From contig DXEB01000009.1 of the NCBI GenBank assembly GCA_019115165.1, positions 1 through 64,000 of the forward strand: 64,000 nt of DNA, written 5' to 3'. Below, in pieces: positions 26,883 through 35,223 of the stretch. Numbering within the stretch: the stretch's first letter is position 1; the number at the start of each line of letters is the position of its first letter. A program made the position numbers and the translations under genes. The DNA comes from Candidatus Anaerotignum merdipullorum (lineage in GTDB: Bacteria > Bacillota > Clostridia > Lachnospirales > Anaerotignaceae). The notes under the pieces are model-generated. The model was not told where the DNA came from. It saw only the letters and a program-made list of their open reading frames with translations, and made no database searches.

Positions 26883-27193
26883 ATGGAATGCATCATGAAT
26901 ATCAAAACAATCCCCTTTTTCATCCAGTCCTTATTTTTAAAACTGTATCCCTCCCCTGCTCTTGTCTATCCCCGCCATATCCAAACAGAGACGCCTGTGC
27001 ATCTCTCCCCGCTTTTTCCGTATCTTTGCGCCTTTCTTTTCAGATACGCACTTTTGTTATTTTTCAATACTTATAAAATTTAGCGCCTTTTTTGCCTCTT
27101 TCTCTTCTCTTGTCCTTCTTTGAAAAATATGTTAGACTGACACCATAGGCATATTGCGATTTTCTCGCCAGAACAGAAAAGGAGGTTTGATTT
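26883..27193. other. Gene-free spacer before the glycerate kinase gene
   Basis: I see no gene. A weak promoter-like pair, TTGTCC (27110-27115) and TAGACT (27133-27138) spaced by 17, may drive the glycerate kinase gene. AAAAGGAGG lies at about 27178-27186. Confidence 0.35.
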
Positions 27194-28456
27194 ATGGAAA
27201 CACTGCATCAAGACGCACACACGATTATCCGTCATACCCTTTCCCACGTACTGCCACAGGCTGCTGTACAGCGGGCATTGGCGGAAAAAACCTTTCCTTC
27301 CGACGGAAACATTATCGTCATCTCCATTGGCAAAGCCGCATGGACTATGGCGAAAGCTGCTTCCGATTTTTTGGGAGAACGCATTCATAAAGGCGTTGTA
27401 TTGACCAAATATGGTCACAGTTTGGGAGAAATCCCCTCTTTTCAGATCGCAGAAGGTGGACATCCACTGCTGGATGAAAACTCCATTCATGGCACAGAAT
27501 TGGTGTTGGAAGCCGTACAACATCTTTCTGCTGATGATACCGTCGTTTTTTTGATTTCTGGCGGCGGCTCTGCCCTATTTGAAAAACCTGCCGCCTCTCT
27601 CACCCTTTCCCATATTCAAGATATCTCAAAACAACTGCTTGCCTGCGGTGCTGACATTGTCGAAATCAATACCATCCGAAAACATCTTTCCGCCGTTAAG
27701 GGCGGTCGCTTTGCCCAACTCTGCGCTCCTGCTTCTATATACGCCATTGCACTAAGCGATATCTTGGGCGATCGCTTGGATGCCATCGCTTCCGGACCTG
27801 CCTATCCTGACAGCAGTACTTGCGCTGATGCCATGGCTATTGTGGAAAAATACCATTTGCAGATCCCTCCCGAAGTACAAGAACAATTGCAGCAAGAAAC
27901 TCCCAAAGAAATCCATAATTGCGAAACCGTTATCACCGGCAGTGTTTCCCAACTTTGTCATTTTGCGGCACAAGCAGCCCAAACTCTGGGATATACACCT
28001 CTGGTTCTGACAACCATGCTGGACTGCGAAGCCAAAGAAGCCGGTCGTTTTCTCGGTTCCATTGCCAAAACGCTGGAAAAGGGAGAAGGTCCTTGCAAAG
28101 GTCCCTGCGCCATCATCTGCGGCGGAGAAACCATCGTTCATTTGACCGGCAGTGGTAAGGGCGGCAGAAACCAAGAACTTGCATTAGCGGCTGCTCCTTA
28201 TCTGGACGGTATCTCTCATGCATTGGTTGCTGCCGTTGGTTCCGACGGTACAGATGGTCCTACCGATGCAGCAGGTGGGATGACCGATGGCACTTCCATG
28301 CAAAAACTGCGTGACAAGGGTATTTCCATTGATACCGTATTGGCGGACAATGACGCCTATCATGCCCTTCAGGCAATTGACGCCTGCATTATGACCGGCG
28401 CTACCGGCACCAATGTGAATGACTTATATTTTTTGCTGTACCGTCCCAGCAATTAA
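27194..28456 (+). CDS. Glycerate 2-kinase (MOFRL family, GckA/TtuD-like)
   Basis: A 420-residue cytosolic enzyme. The N-terminal DUF4147 half shows ISIGKAAWTMAKAA and GGHPLLDENSIHGTELVLE. The nucleotide-site segment LISGGGSALFEKP is at about 117-129, and IRKHLSAVKGGRFA follows. The C-terminal MOFRL half has CGGETIVHLTGSGKGGRNQELAL and GSDGTDGPTDAAGG. It phosphorylates glycerate to 2-phosphoglycerate, feeding glycolysis. It is a single-gene unit with an excellent ribosome site and its own terminator. No glyoxylate or tartrate gene is adjacent. Confidence 0.93.
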   Translation: METLHQDAHTIIRHTLSHVLPQAAVQRALAEKTFPSDGNIIVISIGKAAWTMAKAASDFLGERIHKGVVLTKYGHSLGEIPSFQIAEGGHPLLDENSIHGTELVLEAVQHLSADDTVVFLISGGGSALFEKPAASLTLSHIQDISKQLLACGADIVEINTIRKHLSAVKGGRFAQLCAPASIYAIALSDILGDRLDAIASGPAYPDSSTCADAMAIVEKYHLQIPPEVQEQLQQETPKEIHNCETVITGSVSQLCHFAAQAAQTLGYTPLVLTTMLDCEAKEAGRFLGSIAKTLEKGEGPCKGPCAIICGGETIVHLTGSGKGGRNQELALAAAPYLDGISHALVAAVGSDGTDGPTDAAGGMTDGTSMQKLRDKGISIDTVLADNDAYHALQAIDACIMTGATGTNVNDLYFLLYRPSN

Positions 28457-28477
28457 ATAGACATCCACCGCTTAAAT

Positions 28478-28521
28478 CCCCCTCTTCTGGAACAGCACAA
28501 AACGGAAGAGGGGAATTTTTT
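28478..28521 (+). terminator. Terminator of the glycerate kinase gene
   Basis: CCCCTCTTC pairs with GAAGAGGGG around a 17-nt loop and is followed by AATTTTTT. Confidence 0.75.
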
Positions 28522-29157
28522 CATCGGATCCACTCGCGGGATCCAATGCCCTTCTGATCCGATTCGTTCCACGCACTTCCCAAAAGAAATGCTCCAACTG
28601 CCATCCTCTTCTGCTCCCAATCCCATCGTATACCATTTTCCATTCTCCGGTATCCTGCGGTTAAAGTATCTGCTTTGCTTTTTTCCGTCCTTGCAAATAC
28701 AATCGTGTACCTGCTTACACTGCTGCATCAAACCGATTATCGGCTATTTTTCAATGATTGGCAAAAAAATGATAACCATATACGATACGGAAATATCAAT
28801 CCCCTTCCTCCGTGACTTTTCTATTGATCGCGATATTCCGCCACGCATCCGGCAAACAAAAATACCGTTCTATTTGTCAAACGCTCTCTGACACCCATAA
28901 TCTCAACAAACACTTCTTCCTCTCTGCCTTCCGTATTCGACACATATCTTATGTCAAACCCATGGATTGCGGATAGCACCCCTTTCCAGCCTTCATCCAC
29001 CGTTTTGTTTCCCTATCTTTCTTTGCTCTCCGCACTGTTTCGGTTGTTTTCTCTTTGCGTTCTCCCATCCATTGCTTCAACTGTCTTCTCTTGCAGCGTT
29101 AATTCTTATCTTCCGTTCATCCACAATCCATCCAAACCGATCTTTTTTCCATTGCCT
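28522..29157. other. Gene-free stretch upstream of cotJABC
   Basis: No frame is convincingly coding. A minus-strand frame ending near 28453 has protein-like composition but runs through the glycerate kinase terminator and lacks a ribosome site. It could be a decayed gene. Confidence 0.3.
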
Positions 29158-29161
29158 CTGC

Positions 29162-29190
29162 ACACACAGCTTTTCCGTTCCATATTATAC
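29162..29190 (+). promoter_or_regulatory. Putative sporulation promoter of cotJABC
   Basis: CATATTATA (29181-29189) fits the sigma-K -10 form CATAnnnTA and also the looser sigma-E form. An ACACAC tract lies at the -35 distance (29162-29167). In Bacillus subtilis cotJ is a sigma-E operon, so which factor acts here is open. Confidence 0.45.
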
Positions 29191-29219
29191 TCATGTAAAA
29201 CAAATAAGGAGGAATTGCC

Positions 29220-29483
29220 ATGAAAGAAATCGCATCCTGGTTTCTGCCTGATACGGAAAACAACGACAATCCCATTTCCTCAGGCTCCGACTGCAATGCC
29301 TGCGTACTGGAAAAAATTGGGCTGGCACAAGCTTTTGTACCGTCGCAACCCTATGAAACGCCTTCTTCTGCAGAACAAAGCCTGATCTGCGGCACCGCCT
29401 TCGCCGCACTCTCCATCCCCTATACCCAAGGCGATCATATCCGCAGAAACGCAAAGGAGGGACAGTCATGGAACGGGAACTGA
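29220..29483 (+). CDS. cotJA: Spore coat protein CotJA
   Basis: An 87-residue protein of usual length for the family. The recognisable core is LAQAFVPSQPYETPSSAEQSL and CGTAFAALSIPY, matching the CotJA pattern of an aromatic/Pro-rich segment followed by a GTxFPxL-like stretch. An unusual N-terminal half has CNACVLEK. It is a small coat component made in the mother cell. AAGGAGGAATTGCC precedes the ATG. It overlaps cotJB by 16 bp. Confidence 0.85.
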   Translation: MKEIASWFLPDTENNDNPISSGSDCNACVLEKIGLAQAFVPSQPYETPSSAEQSLICGTAFAALSIPYTQGDHIRRNAKEGQSWNGN

Positions 29484-29752
29484 TGCTACAAAAAATCATG
29501 GAACTGGACTTTATTGCCGTAGACTTGGGGCTGTATCTGAATACACATCCCGCAGAAAGCAGCGCTATCGAAGCTTACAATCAAGTGATCGAAGCTGTAG
29601 ACGCATTGCGTTTGAAATTTGAAGCAGCTTACGGTCCGCTGTGTTCTTTCCGTAGTTACGCAGCCGATACCAAAAACTGGCAGTGGATCAATAATCCTTG
29701 GCCTTGGCAGCAGGACGCCAACACATCATTAGCAGGAAAGGAGTGTCAATAA
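29468..29752 (+). CDS. cotJB: Spore coat protein CotJB
   Basis: A 94-residue protein. It matches the family: LMLQKIMELDFIAVDLGLYLNTHP, then YNQVIEAVDALRLKFEAAYGPL and the C-terminal WQWINNPWPWQQD. AAAGGAGGGACAGTC precedes the ATG. It lies between cotJA (16-bp overlap) and cotJC (adjacent codons). In Bacillus, CotJA and CotJC interact; CotJB's own role is unclear. Confidence 0.92.
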   Translation: MERELMLQKIMELDFIAVDLGLYLNTHPAESSAIEAYNQVIEAVDALRLKFEAAYGPLCSFRSYAADTKNWQWINNPWPWQQDANTSLAGKECQ

Positions 29753-30499
29753 ATGTGGATATATGAGAAAAAATTGGAGTTCCCCATTCAAATTAAACGT
29801 CCCGATGCCCGTCTGGCAAAAATTATGATTGAACAATATGGTGGCTGCGACGGTGAAATTGGTGCTGCTTTGCGTTATTTGAGTCAAAAATTCAGCATGG
29901 TGACCCCGGAAGCCAAAGCCACATTGAATGACATTGCAACAGAAGAACTCGCGCATGTAGAAATGATGGGTACCATCGTTCATCAGTTGACACAGGGACT
30001 GACCAAAGACCAGATTATTGACTCTGGTCTGGATACCTATTATGTAAATCATGGATTCGGGGTTTTTCCTTCCTCCGCCGCTGGTGTTCCATTCACTGCC
30101 GCTGCTTTCCAATCCAAAGGAGATCCTTTAACCGATCTGTATGAAGATATGGCCGCAGAACAAAAGGCCCGCAGCACATATGAATATCTCATCGACTTGA
30201 CGGACGATCCCGATGTCCTTGCACCGCTGCGTTTTTTGAGAGAACGGGAAGTCGTGCATTTTCAACGTTTCGGTGAAGCGCTGGACATCGCGAGAGATTA
30301 TTTGAATCAAAATCATTATTTCTTTATGAATGGCATGAAAAACAATACTACAAATGGTTCGGTGACTGGCTCTATGAATGGTTCTGGCAGCAATGCTACA
30401 AATCGTTCCATGACTGGCTCTGGAAACAACGCTATGCATCCTTCCATGAACGGCTCTATGAACCACGCCGGAAACCATACCACAAAACAATCCAAATAA
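29753..30499 (+). CDS. cotJC: CotJC manganese-catalase-like spore coat protein with repeat tail
   Basis: A 248-residue protein. The first 190 residues form the di-manganese four-helix fold. Visible metal ligands are the Glu in CDGEIGAALRY (about 34), Glu and His in ATEELAHVEMMG (about 65-69), Glu in MAAEQKARSTYEY, and Glu/His in REREVVHFQRFGEAL. Such proteins detoxify peroxide in the coat. The last 55 residues are an unusual low-complexity tail of imperfect S-M-T/N-G-S and Asn-rich repeats ending in Lys, absent from the core fold. ATG follows cotJB's TAA directly, with AAAGGAG upstream. Confidence 0.94.
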   Translation: MWIYEKKLEFPIQIKRPDARLAKIMIEQYGGCDGEIGAALRYLSQKFSMVTPEAKATLNDIATEELAHVEMMGTIVHQLTQGLTKDQIIDSGLDTYYVNHGFGVFPSSAAGVPFTAAAFQSKGDPLTDLYEDMAAEQKARSTYEYLIDLTDDPDVLAPLRFLREREVVHFQRFGEALDIARDYLNQNHYFFMNGMKNNTTNGSVTGSMNGSGSNATNRSMTGSGNNAMHPSMNGSMNHAGNHTTKQSK

Positions 30500-30515
30500 A
30501 CCACATCTTCCTCTC

Positions 30516-30547
30516 AAAAGGCGGCAGGCAAAGCTTGTCGTCTTTTT
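30516..30547 (+). terminator. Terminator of cotJABC
   Basis: AAAAGGCGGCA pairs with TGTCGTCTTTT (two G-U pairs) and is followed by a T-run. Confidence 0.7.
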
Positions 30548-30612
30548 GTGCTTTTTACTTGTTCGATTTTTGAGAATCCGCGGAAAAAACTAGCCTTTCT
30601 GTGAAAAAAGAT

Positions 30613-30618
30613 TATAAT
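30613..30618 (+). promoter_or_regulatory. -10 element of ytvI
   Basis: TATAAT at 30613-30618, with no clear -35. It overlaps an in-frame ATG at 30617 that would otherwise be taken as the start of ytvI, so that ATG is unlikely to be used. Confidence 0.4.
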
Positions 30619-30646
30619 GAAATACAGAAGGGTGGTGCTTTGCGCA

Positions 30647-31687
30647 ATGCGTGACTTTTATCTAAAAAATAAAACGGCTTTGCAGGATTTTCTGATTCTT
30701 GGTTCTGCCATATTGGTCTGTTTTTTATTCTTTCGTTATCTATTTCCCATATTTCTGCCATTTTTATTTGGTTGGTTATTGAGCCTTTTGTTTCGTCCAT
30801 TGACGAACCGTCTGGTTTCTTATGGGATTGCACGATGGATTGCTTCTCTGTTTTGTTTGCTGCTTTTTTTAGGGGTACTCTCTCTGTTTGGCGCATTGAT
30901 CGGGAATCGTCTTGCTGCACAGGTATCCGCATTCTTTCATATGCTTCCACAGTATATGCTCTCTTTGCAGCAAGCACTGGATACCTTCTGGCTTCAGATG
31001 GAAGAATGGATCTCTGTACTGCCCTCTGCCTTACAGCAAGCATTGACACAAATGAAGGGCAACCTTTCCTCCCTGTTGCTGTCTCTCGTACAAAACACGG
31101 GTTCCTCCTCGCTGACAACCGTTCCGCATTTTTTACTGGGGACACTGATTGCACTGCTTTCTTCCTATTTTTTTACCAAGGATGCAGCACAGATTCATGC
31201 ATTATATGAAAAACATATTCTTTCTCTGTTTGGTCCATCCATCCAACGTACCAAACAGGAACTGAAAAACTCCGTCTGGGGGTATATCAAAACACAGCTG
31301 ATTTTGATGATTTATACGTTTGTCATCACTGCCGTTGGATTGACTATACTGCAGTCTCCGTTTGCGTTGTTGTTAAGCATCGTCATCGCAGTCATTGATG
31401 CACTTCCTTTCTTTGGCAGCGGATTTATTCTCTGGCCTGGTGCTGTCATCCATCTATTATTGGGTGATATAAAACTGGCTGTCGGTTATATGGTCATTTA
31501 TGCTGCCGTACAGATTATGCGGCAAATCATGCAGCCAAAGATTTTGGGAACACAAATCGGACTGCATCCGCTGCTGACTTTATTTTCTATGTATTTTGGC
31601 TATCGCTGCATCGGCTTTTGGGGATTGTTGTTGGGTCCCGTTCTTGCCGTACTGCTGCGCGCATATTTTCAAAGCAGAGAACAATAG
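30647..31687 (+). CDS. ytvI: YtvI-type sporulation membrane protein (AI-2E transporter family)
   Basis: A 346-residue membrane protein. Two helices open it (about 14-55), a third and amphipathic stretch follow (60-130), then four to five C-terminal helices with GYIKTQLILMIYTFVITAVGL, AVIDALPFFGSGFILWP and MQPKILGTQIGLHPL, all typical of the AI-2E exporter fold. In Bacillus, YtvI is sporulation-associated and its substrate is unknown. Placement right after cotJABC supports that role. I chose the ATG at 30647, with AAGGGTGGTG upstream, because the earlier ATG overlaps the -10. Confidence 0.85.
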   Translation: MRDFYLKNKTALQDFLILGSAILVCFLFFRYLFPIFLPFLFGWLLSLLFRPLTNRLVSYGIARWIASLFCLLLFLGVLSLFGALIGNRLAAQVSAFFHMLPQYMLSLQQALDTFWLQMEEWISVLPSALQQALTQMKGNLSSLLLSLVQNTGSSSLTTVPHFLLGTLIALLSSYFFTKDAAQIHALYEKHILSLFGPSIQRTKQELKNSVWGYIKTQLILMIYTFVITAVGLTILQSPFALLLSIVIAVIDALPFFGSGFILWPGAVIHLLLGDIKLAVGYMVIYAAVQIMRQIMQPKILGTQIGLHPLLTLFSMYFGYRCIGFWGLLLGPVLAVLLRAYFQSREQ

Positions 31688-31742
31688 CTAAAAAACAAAC
31701 CATTCCAAACTTCAGTACCTATCACAGTACATTGGATCAAAC

Positions 31743-31790
31743 AATACCCGAGAAATCCTTTTCACCGGATATACTCGGGTATTGTTTTTT
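31743..31790 (+). terminator. Terminator of ytvI
   Basis: AATACCCGAG pairs with CTCGGGTATT and is followed by GTTTTTT. It lies between convergent ytvI and cysK and may serve both. Confidence 0.75.
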
Positions 31791-31809
31791 ATTTACCAGA
31801 TATTCATTT

Positions 31810-32745
31810 TTATTCCGCCTGAAACATCGGCGTAGATAAATATCTATCTCCGGTATCCGGCAACAGAACTACAATCGTTTTTCCTTTATTTTCCGGGCGT
31901 TTTGCTACTTCCAATGCCGCATATATTGCCGCACCGGAAGAAATCCCAACCAATAAGCCTTCCGTACGCGCCGTTTCTCTGCCGACCGCATAGGCATCCT
32001 CATCTGTTACCGGAATCACTTCATTGTATAACTCGGTGTCCAAAATAGATGGCACAAAATTCGCACCAATGCCCTGCAGGCCATGACTGCCCGCTCTGCC
32101 CTGCGTCAGTAACGGAGATGCCGCCGGTTCTACCCCAATCACTTGTACCTGGGGATTTTTTTCCCGCAGATAACGTCCTACGCCGGTAATGGTTCCGCCG
32201 GTTCCAATCCCTGCTACAAAAATATCTACCGCTCCATCGGTATCCGCATAAATTTCCGGACCCGTCGTTTCATAATGCGCCTGTGGATTCGCAGGATTGT
32301 CAAATTGTCCCGGAATAAATGCATTTGGAATTTCTCTTGCCAGTTCCTCTGCTTTTTCAATCGCGCCCGCCATTCCTTTGGCGCCTTCTGTCAGCACCAG
32401 TTCCGCACCAAACGCAGACATCAGCAACTGCCGTTCCACACTCATACTATCCGGCATAACGATGATTGCCCGATATCCTCTTGCCGCAGCCATGACTGCC
32501 AATCCAATGCCGGTATTGCCGCTGGTTGGTTCGATCAATGTCGCACCGGGCTTTAACAACCCTCTCGCCTCTGCATCTTCTACCATTTTTTTCGCCACAC
32601 GATCTTTGGCGCTGCCGCCTGGATTCAAAAACTCCACTTTCGCCAATATCTTTGCTTCCAAACCATACTTTTCTTCTAGATGCGTCATCTCCAGCAGCGG
32701 CGTTCCACCAATCAATGCTTCTATATTTCGATAAATATGCGCCAT
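31810..32745 (-). CDS. cysK: Cysteine synthase A (O-acetylserine sulfhydrylase)
   Basis: A 311-residue PLP enzyme making cysteine from O-acetylserine and sulfide in the cytosol. The PLP lysine lies in PGGSAKDRVAK (Lys near 45). The substrate loop is PTSGNTGIGLA, the phosphate loop GTGGTITGVGRYL, and the C-terminal Ser is in GISSGAA. The ATG at 32745 has AAAGGGTGA upstream; an extension of ten codons lacks one. It stands alone, with its own promoter. No cysE is beside it. Confidence 0.95.
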   Translation of the reverse strand: MAHIYRNIEALIGGTPLLEMTHLEEKYGLEAKILAKVEFLNPGGSAKDRVAKKMVEDAEARGLLKPGATLIEPTSGNTGIGLAVMAAARGYRAIIVMPDSMSVERQLLMSAFGAELVLTEGAKGMAGAIEKAEELAREIPNAFIPGQFDNPANPQAHYETTGPEIYADTDGAVDIFVAGIGTGGTITGVGRYLREKNPQVQVIGVEPAASPLLTQGRAGSHGLQGIGANFVPSILDTELYNEVIPVTDEDAYAVGRETARTEGLLVGISSGAAIYAALEVAKRPENKGKTIVVLLPDTGDRYLSTPMFQAE

Positions 32746-32773
32746 GCTTTTCACCCTTTCTTTTTTTGTATTC

Positions 32774-32802
32774 ATGGTAACAAACGCAGAAGAATCTGTC
32801 CA
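32774..32802 (-). promoter_or_regulatory. Promoter of cysK
   Basis: On the minus strand TGGACA, 17 nt, TACCAT, about 30 bp before the cysK start. I see no T-box or SAM riboswitch in the short leader. Confidence 0.5.
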
Positions 32803-32875
32803 GCATTTTTCTTTTTATCCCGACTTTTCTGACTCTTTCTCTTTCATACAAAACCGTTTTCCGCTGCTTTTGCTA

Positions 32876-32904
32876 TTGTATGCCAACTTTTTTTGTGCTA
32901 CTAT
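32876..32904 (+). promoter_or_regulatory. Promoter of map
   Basis: TTGTAT, 17 nt, TACTAT with an extended -10 (TGCTACTAT) on the plus strand, about 50 bp before the map start. Confidence 0.6.
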
Positions 32905-32952
32905 TTGAATGAGAAAAAGCATTATGACAAACAGAAAGAAAGGATTTTGATT

Positions 32953-33825
32953 ATGTTAAAAATCGGACGCAATGATCCCTGCTGGTGCGGCAGCGGAAAA
33001 AAATATAAACTCTGCCACGCTGCTTTTGATGATAAACTGGCTGCACTGAAAGCGAAAGGCGAAAAAGTACCGCCTCATGAGCTGATTAAAACGCCCGAAC
33101 AGCTGGAGGGGATCCGCAGAGCAGGCAAATTGAATACAGAAATCTTAGATATGGTGGCAACGCAAATTCATGCTGGCATGTCCACGGAAGATATCAACCG
33201 TTTGGTGCATGAATACACCGTTTCTCACGGCGGCACCCCTGCCCCTTTGGGATATTGCGGATTTCCCAAAAGCGTATGCACTTCCGTCAACGATGTGATC
33301 TGCCACGGTATCCCTTCGCCGGATGAAATCCTGCAGGAGGGTGATATCATCAATGTAGATGTCACCACCATTTTAGACGGATATTATGCGGATGCTTCCC
33401 GCATGTTCTGCATTGGTCAGGTCAGCGAGGAAGCCAAAAAACTGGTGGATGTCACGAAAGAATCTGTGGATCTGGCTTTGGCGGCAGTCAAACCATGGGG
33501 ACATCTGGGCGATATCGGCGAAGTCATCAGCAATCATATTTATGCCCATGGCTACACCGTACTCCATGATATCGGCGGGCACGGCGTTGGAAATGATTTC
33601 CATGAAGAACCTTATGTTTGCCATATCGGGAAAAAGGGTACCGGTATGCTGTTAGTACCAGGTATGGTATTTACCATAGAACCGATGGTCAATGCCGGAG
33701 AAGAAGATTTCTTCCAGGATGCAGAAAACGGCTGGACCATTTATACAGAAGACGGCTCTCTTTCCGCACAGTGGGAATACACCGTTGCCATTACGGAAGA
33801 AGGCGTAGAAGTCATCACTCATTAA
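32953..33825 (+). CDS. map: Methionine aminopeptidase type I with N-terminal SEC-C motif
   Basis: A 290-residue enzyme removing initiator Met from new proteins. Residues 1-24 form a SEC-C zinc motif (GRNDPCWCGSGKKYKLCH), followed by a short linker and the M24A peptidase. Metal ligands are visible: Asp in NVDVTTILDGYYADASR, His in DIGGHGVG, Glu in FTIEPMVNAG and Glu in SAQWEYTVAI. The SEC-C motif, known from SecA, may bind the ribosome. The ATG at 32953 follows AAAGGA. The MFS gene follows 32 bp later and is probably co-transcribed. Confidence 0.95.
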   Translation: MLKIGRNDPCWCGSGKKYKLCHAAFDDKLAALKAKGEKVPPHELIKTPEQLEGIRRAGKLNTEILDMVATQIHAGMSTEDINRLVHEYTVSHGGTPAPLGYCGFPKSVCTSVNDVICHGIPSPDEILQEGDIINVDVTTILDGYYADASRMFCIGQVSEEAKKLVDVTKESVDLALAAVKPWGHLGDIGEVISNHIYAHGYTVLHDIGGHGVGNDFHEEPYVCHIGKKGTGMLLVPGMVFTIEPMVNAGEEDFFQDAENGWTIYTEDGSLSAQWEYTVAITEEGVEVITH

Positions 33826-33857
33826 CCAACATTCATTTGATCGAGGTGGCGGCAGAC

Positions 33858-35027
33858 ATGAACAGAGACATGCATATTTCCATCCGGTACAGTATGCTCC
33901 AGGGACTGTATTGGCTCAGCTATTGTCCGATTTATATTTTCGCGACGGTTTTCCTGTTGGGCAGATCTTTCTCCGAGGGAGAAATCGGTATACTGCTTGC
34001 ACTTTCCTGTCTGCTCTCCGCCGTTTTTCAGCCGTTTGCCGCTGCAGCAGCGGACCGTGGACGTTATGTCACACTGCGTTCCCTGATGACAGGAGTTTGC
34101 ATCTGCACCGTTGTACCGATGCTCATACTGCTTTTCATTCCGCAAGGCAAGCTGATTTCCGGCATCTGTTATGTCGTATTGCTGATGCTGCATTTAGCAT
34201 ATCAGCCATTGCTCAGCGCACTGGGCATGCAGCTGTTAAACAGCGGCTATGCGCTTAATTTCGGTGCAGCACGGGGCATTGGTTCTCTCTGTTGCGCAGT
34301 ACTGTCGTTTTTTTTGGGATCTCTGACCCTGCGCTTTTCCAACCAATGTCTGCCGCTGCTCGGCACTATCCTCTATCTCGTTACCATACTGCTGCTGCAG
34401 ACCATTCCGGAAACCAAACGGAACAGCGGTGGTATTGTTCCCTCCAATGGCACCATGGCAGTGCTTCGTGCGCACCGTAAATTCGCCATTCTTTGCTGCG
34501 GTATTATCTTGGTATTCATTTCACACAGTGCAATTAACACTTACATGATTCAAATCCTGCAGCACATCGGAAAAGGCAATACCGAGCTGGGGCAGGTCAT
34601 CGCATATACCGCCGTACTGGAATTTATTGTCATGATTGGTTTTTCCCGGTTTGTCAAAGGGCGCAACTGCGGCGCAGTTTTGAAATTCACCTCTGTTTTT
34701 TTCGTTTTAAAGGCACTTTTCGTTCCTCTGGCAGGCAATTTATTTCTGCTGTATGCAGCGCTCCTCACACAAGTGCTGTCTTTCGCCCTATTCACTCCCG
34801 CATCAGTATACTATGCCAATCAAATTTTAGAAGCGGGAGATAAAATCAAAGGACAGGCAATTCTAACCATTGCCATCACAATCGGCAATATTGCCGGCAG
34901 CTTTCTCTGTGGCAGCTTCATTGAATTATGGGGCATCACCATAGCCATATTGATTACTGCAGGGCTGGCAGCCATTGGCATGTTGTTCTTCTGGTTTGGC
35001 GCCGAAAAATCTAGCAGCATCCAATAA
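33858..35027 (+). CDS. MFS transporter, LacY/MFS_1-like
   Basis: A 389-residue protein with 12 predicted helices. It resembles the oligosaccharide:H+ symporter-like branch: SIRYSMLQGLYWLSYCPIYIFATVFLL start, GEIGILLALSCLLSAVFQPFAAAAADR between helices 2 and 3, GAARGIGSLCCAV, and a matching second half. The substrate is unknown and no sugar-utilisation gene is near. The ATG at 33858 has GAGGTGG upstream. It follows map, from which it may be expressed by read-through. Confidence 0.85.
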   Translation: MNRDMHISIRYSMLQGLYWLSYCPIYIFATVFLLGRSFSEGEIGILLALSCLLSAVFQPFAAAAADRGRYVTLRSLMTGVCICTVVPMLILLFIPQGKLISGICYVVLLMLHLAYQPLLSALGMQLLNSGYALNFGAARGIGSLCCAVLSFFLGSLTLRFSNQCLPLLGTILYLVTILLLQTIPETKRNSGGIVPSNGTMAVLRAHRKFAILCCGIILVFISHSAINTYMIQILQHIGKGNTELGQVIAYTAVLEFIVMIGFSRFVKGRNCGAVLKFTSVFFVLKALFVPLAGNLFLLYAALLTQVLSFALFTPASVYYANQILEAGDKIKGQAILTIAITIGNIAGSFLCGSFIELWGITIAILITAGLAAIGMLFFWFGAEKSSSIQ

Positions 35028-35107
35028 TCTGTCTTCTCGAGGCAATCACAAACGCTAGCAAATCGCAGTTTGCTGCTTCCAATCCCTATTTCTCCGCCTC
35101 TTTTACC

Positions 35108-35145
35108 AAAGAAGCCGTATTCATATTTGAAACGGCTTCTTTTCT
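35108..35145 (+). terminator. Terminator of map-MFS
   Basis: AAAGAAGCCGT pairs with ACGGCTTCTTTT around a 13-nt A/T loop. Confidence 0.7.
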
Positions 35146-35156
35146 GCCGCGGTATA

Positions 35157-35199
35157 CAAAAAGGCATGGATTCCTTTGCCAAAAGGATTCCATGCCTTA
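35157..35199 (-). terminator. Terminator of cls-thioesterase
   Basis: A 17-bp stem with one mismatch (35161-35177 with 35182-35198) and a T-run on the minus strand. It lies 25 bp after the thioesterase stop. Confidence 0.8.
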
Positions 35200-35223
35200 C
35201 TTTCCAAATATTTCTATTCGCGC

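Noticed and set aside
30128..30517. Minus-strand frame opposite the CotJC tail with regular repeats
   Set aside because: The repeats come from the cotJC tail on the other strand.
32746..32952. T-box or SAM riboswitch upstream of cysK
   Set aside because: The leader from the promoter to the start is only about 20-30 nt, too short for either.
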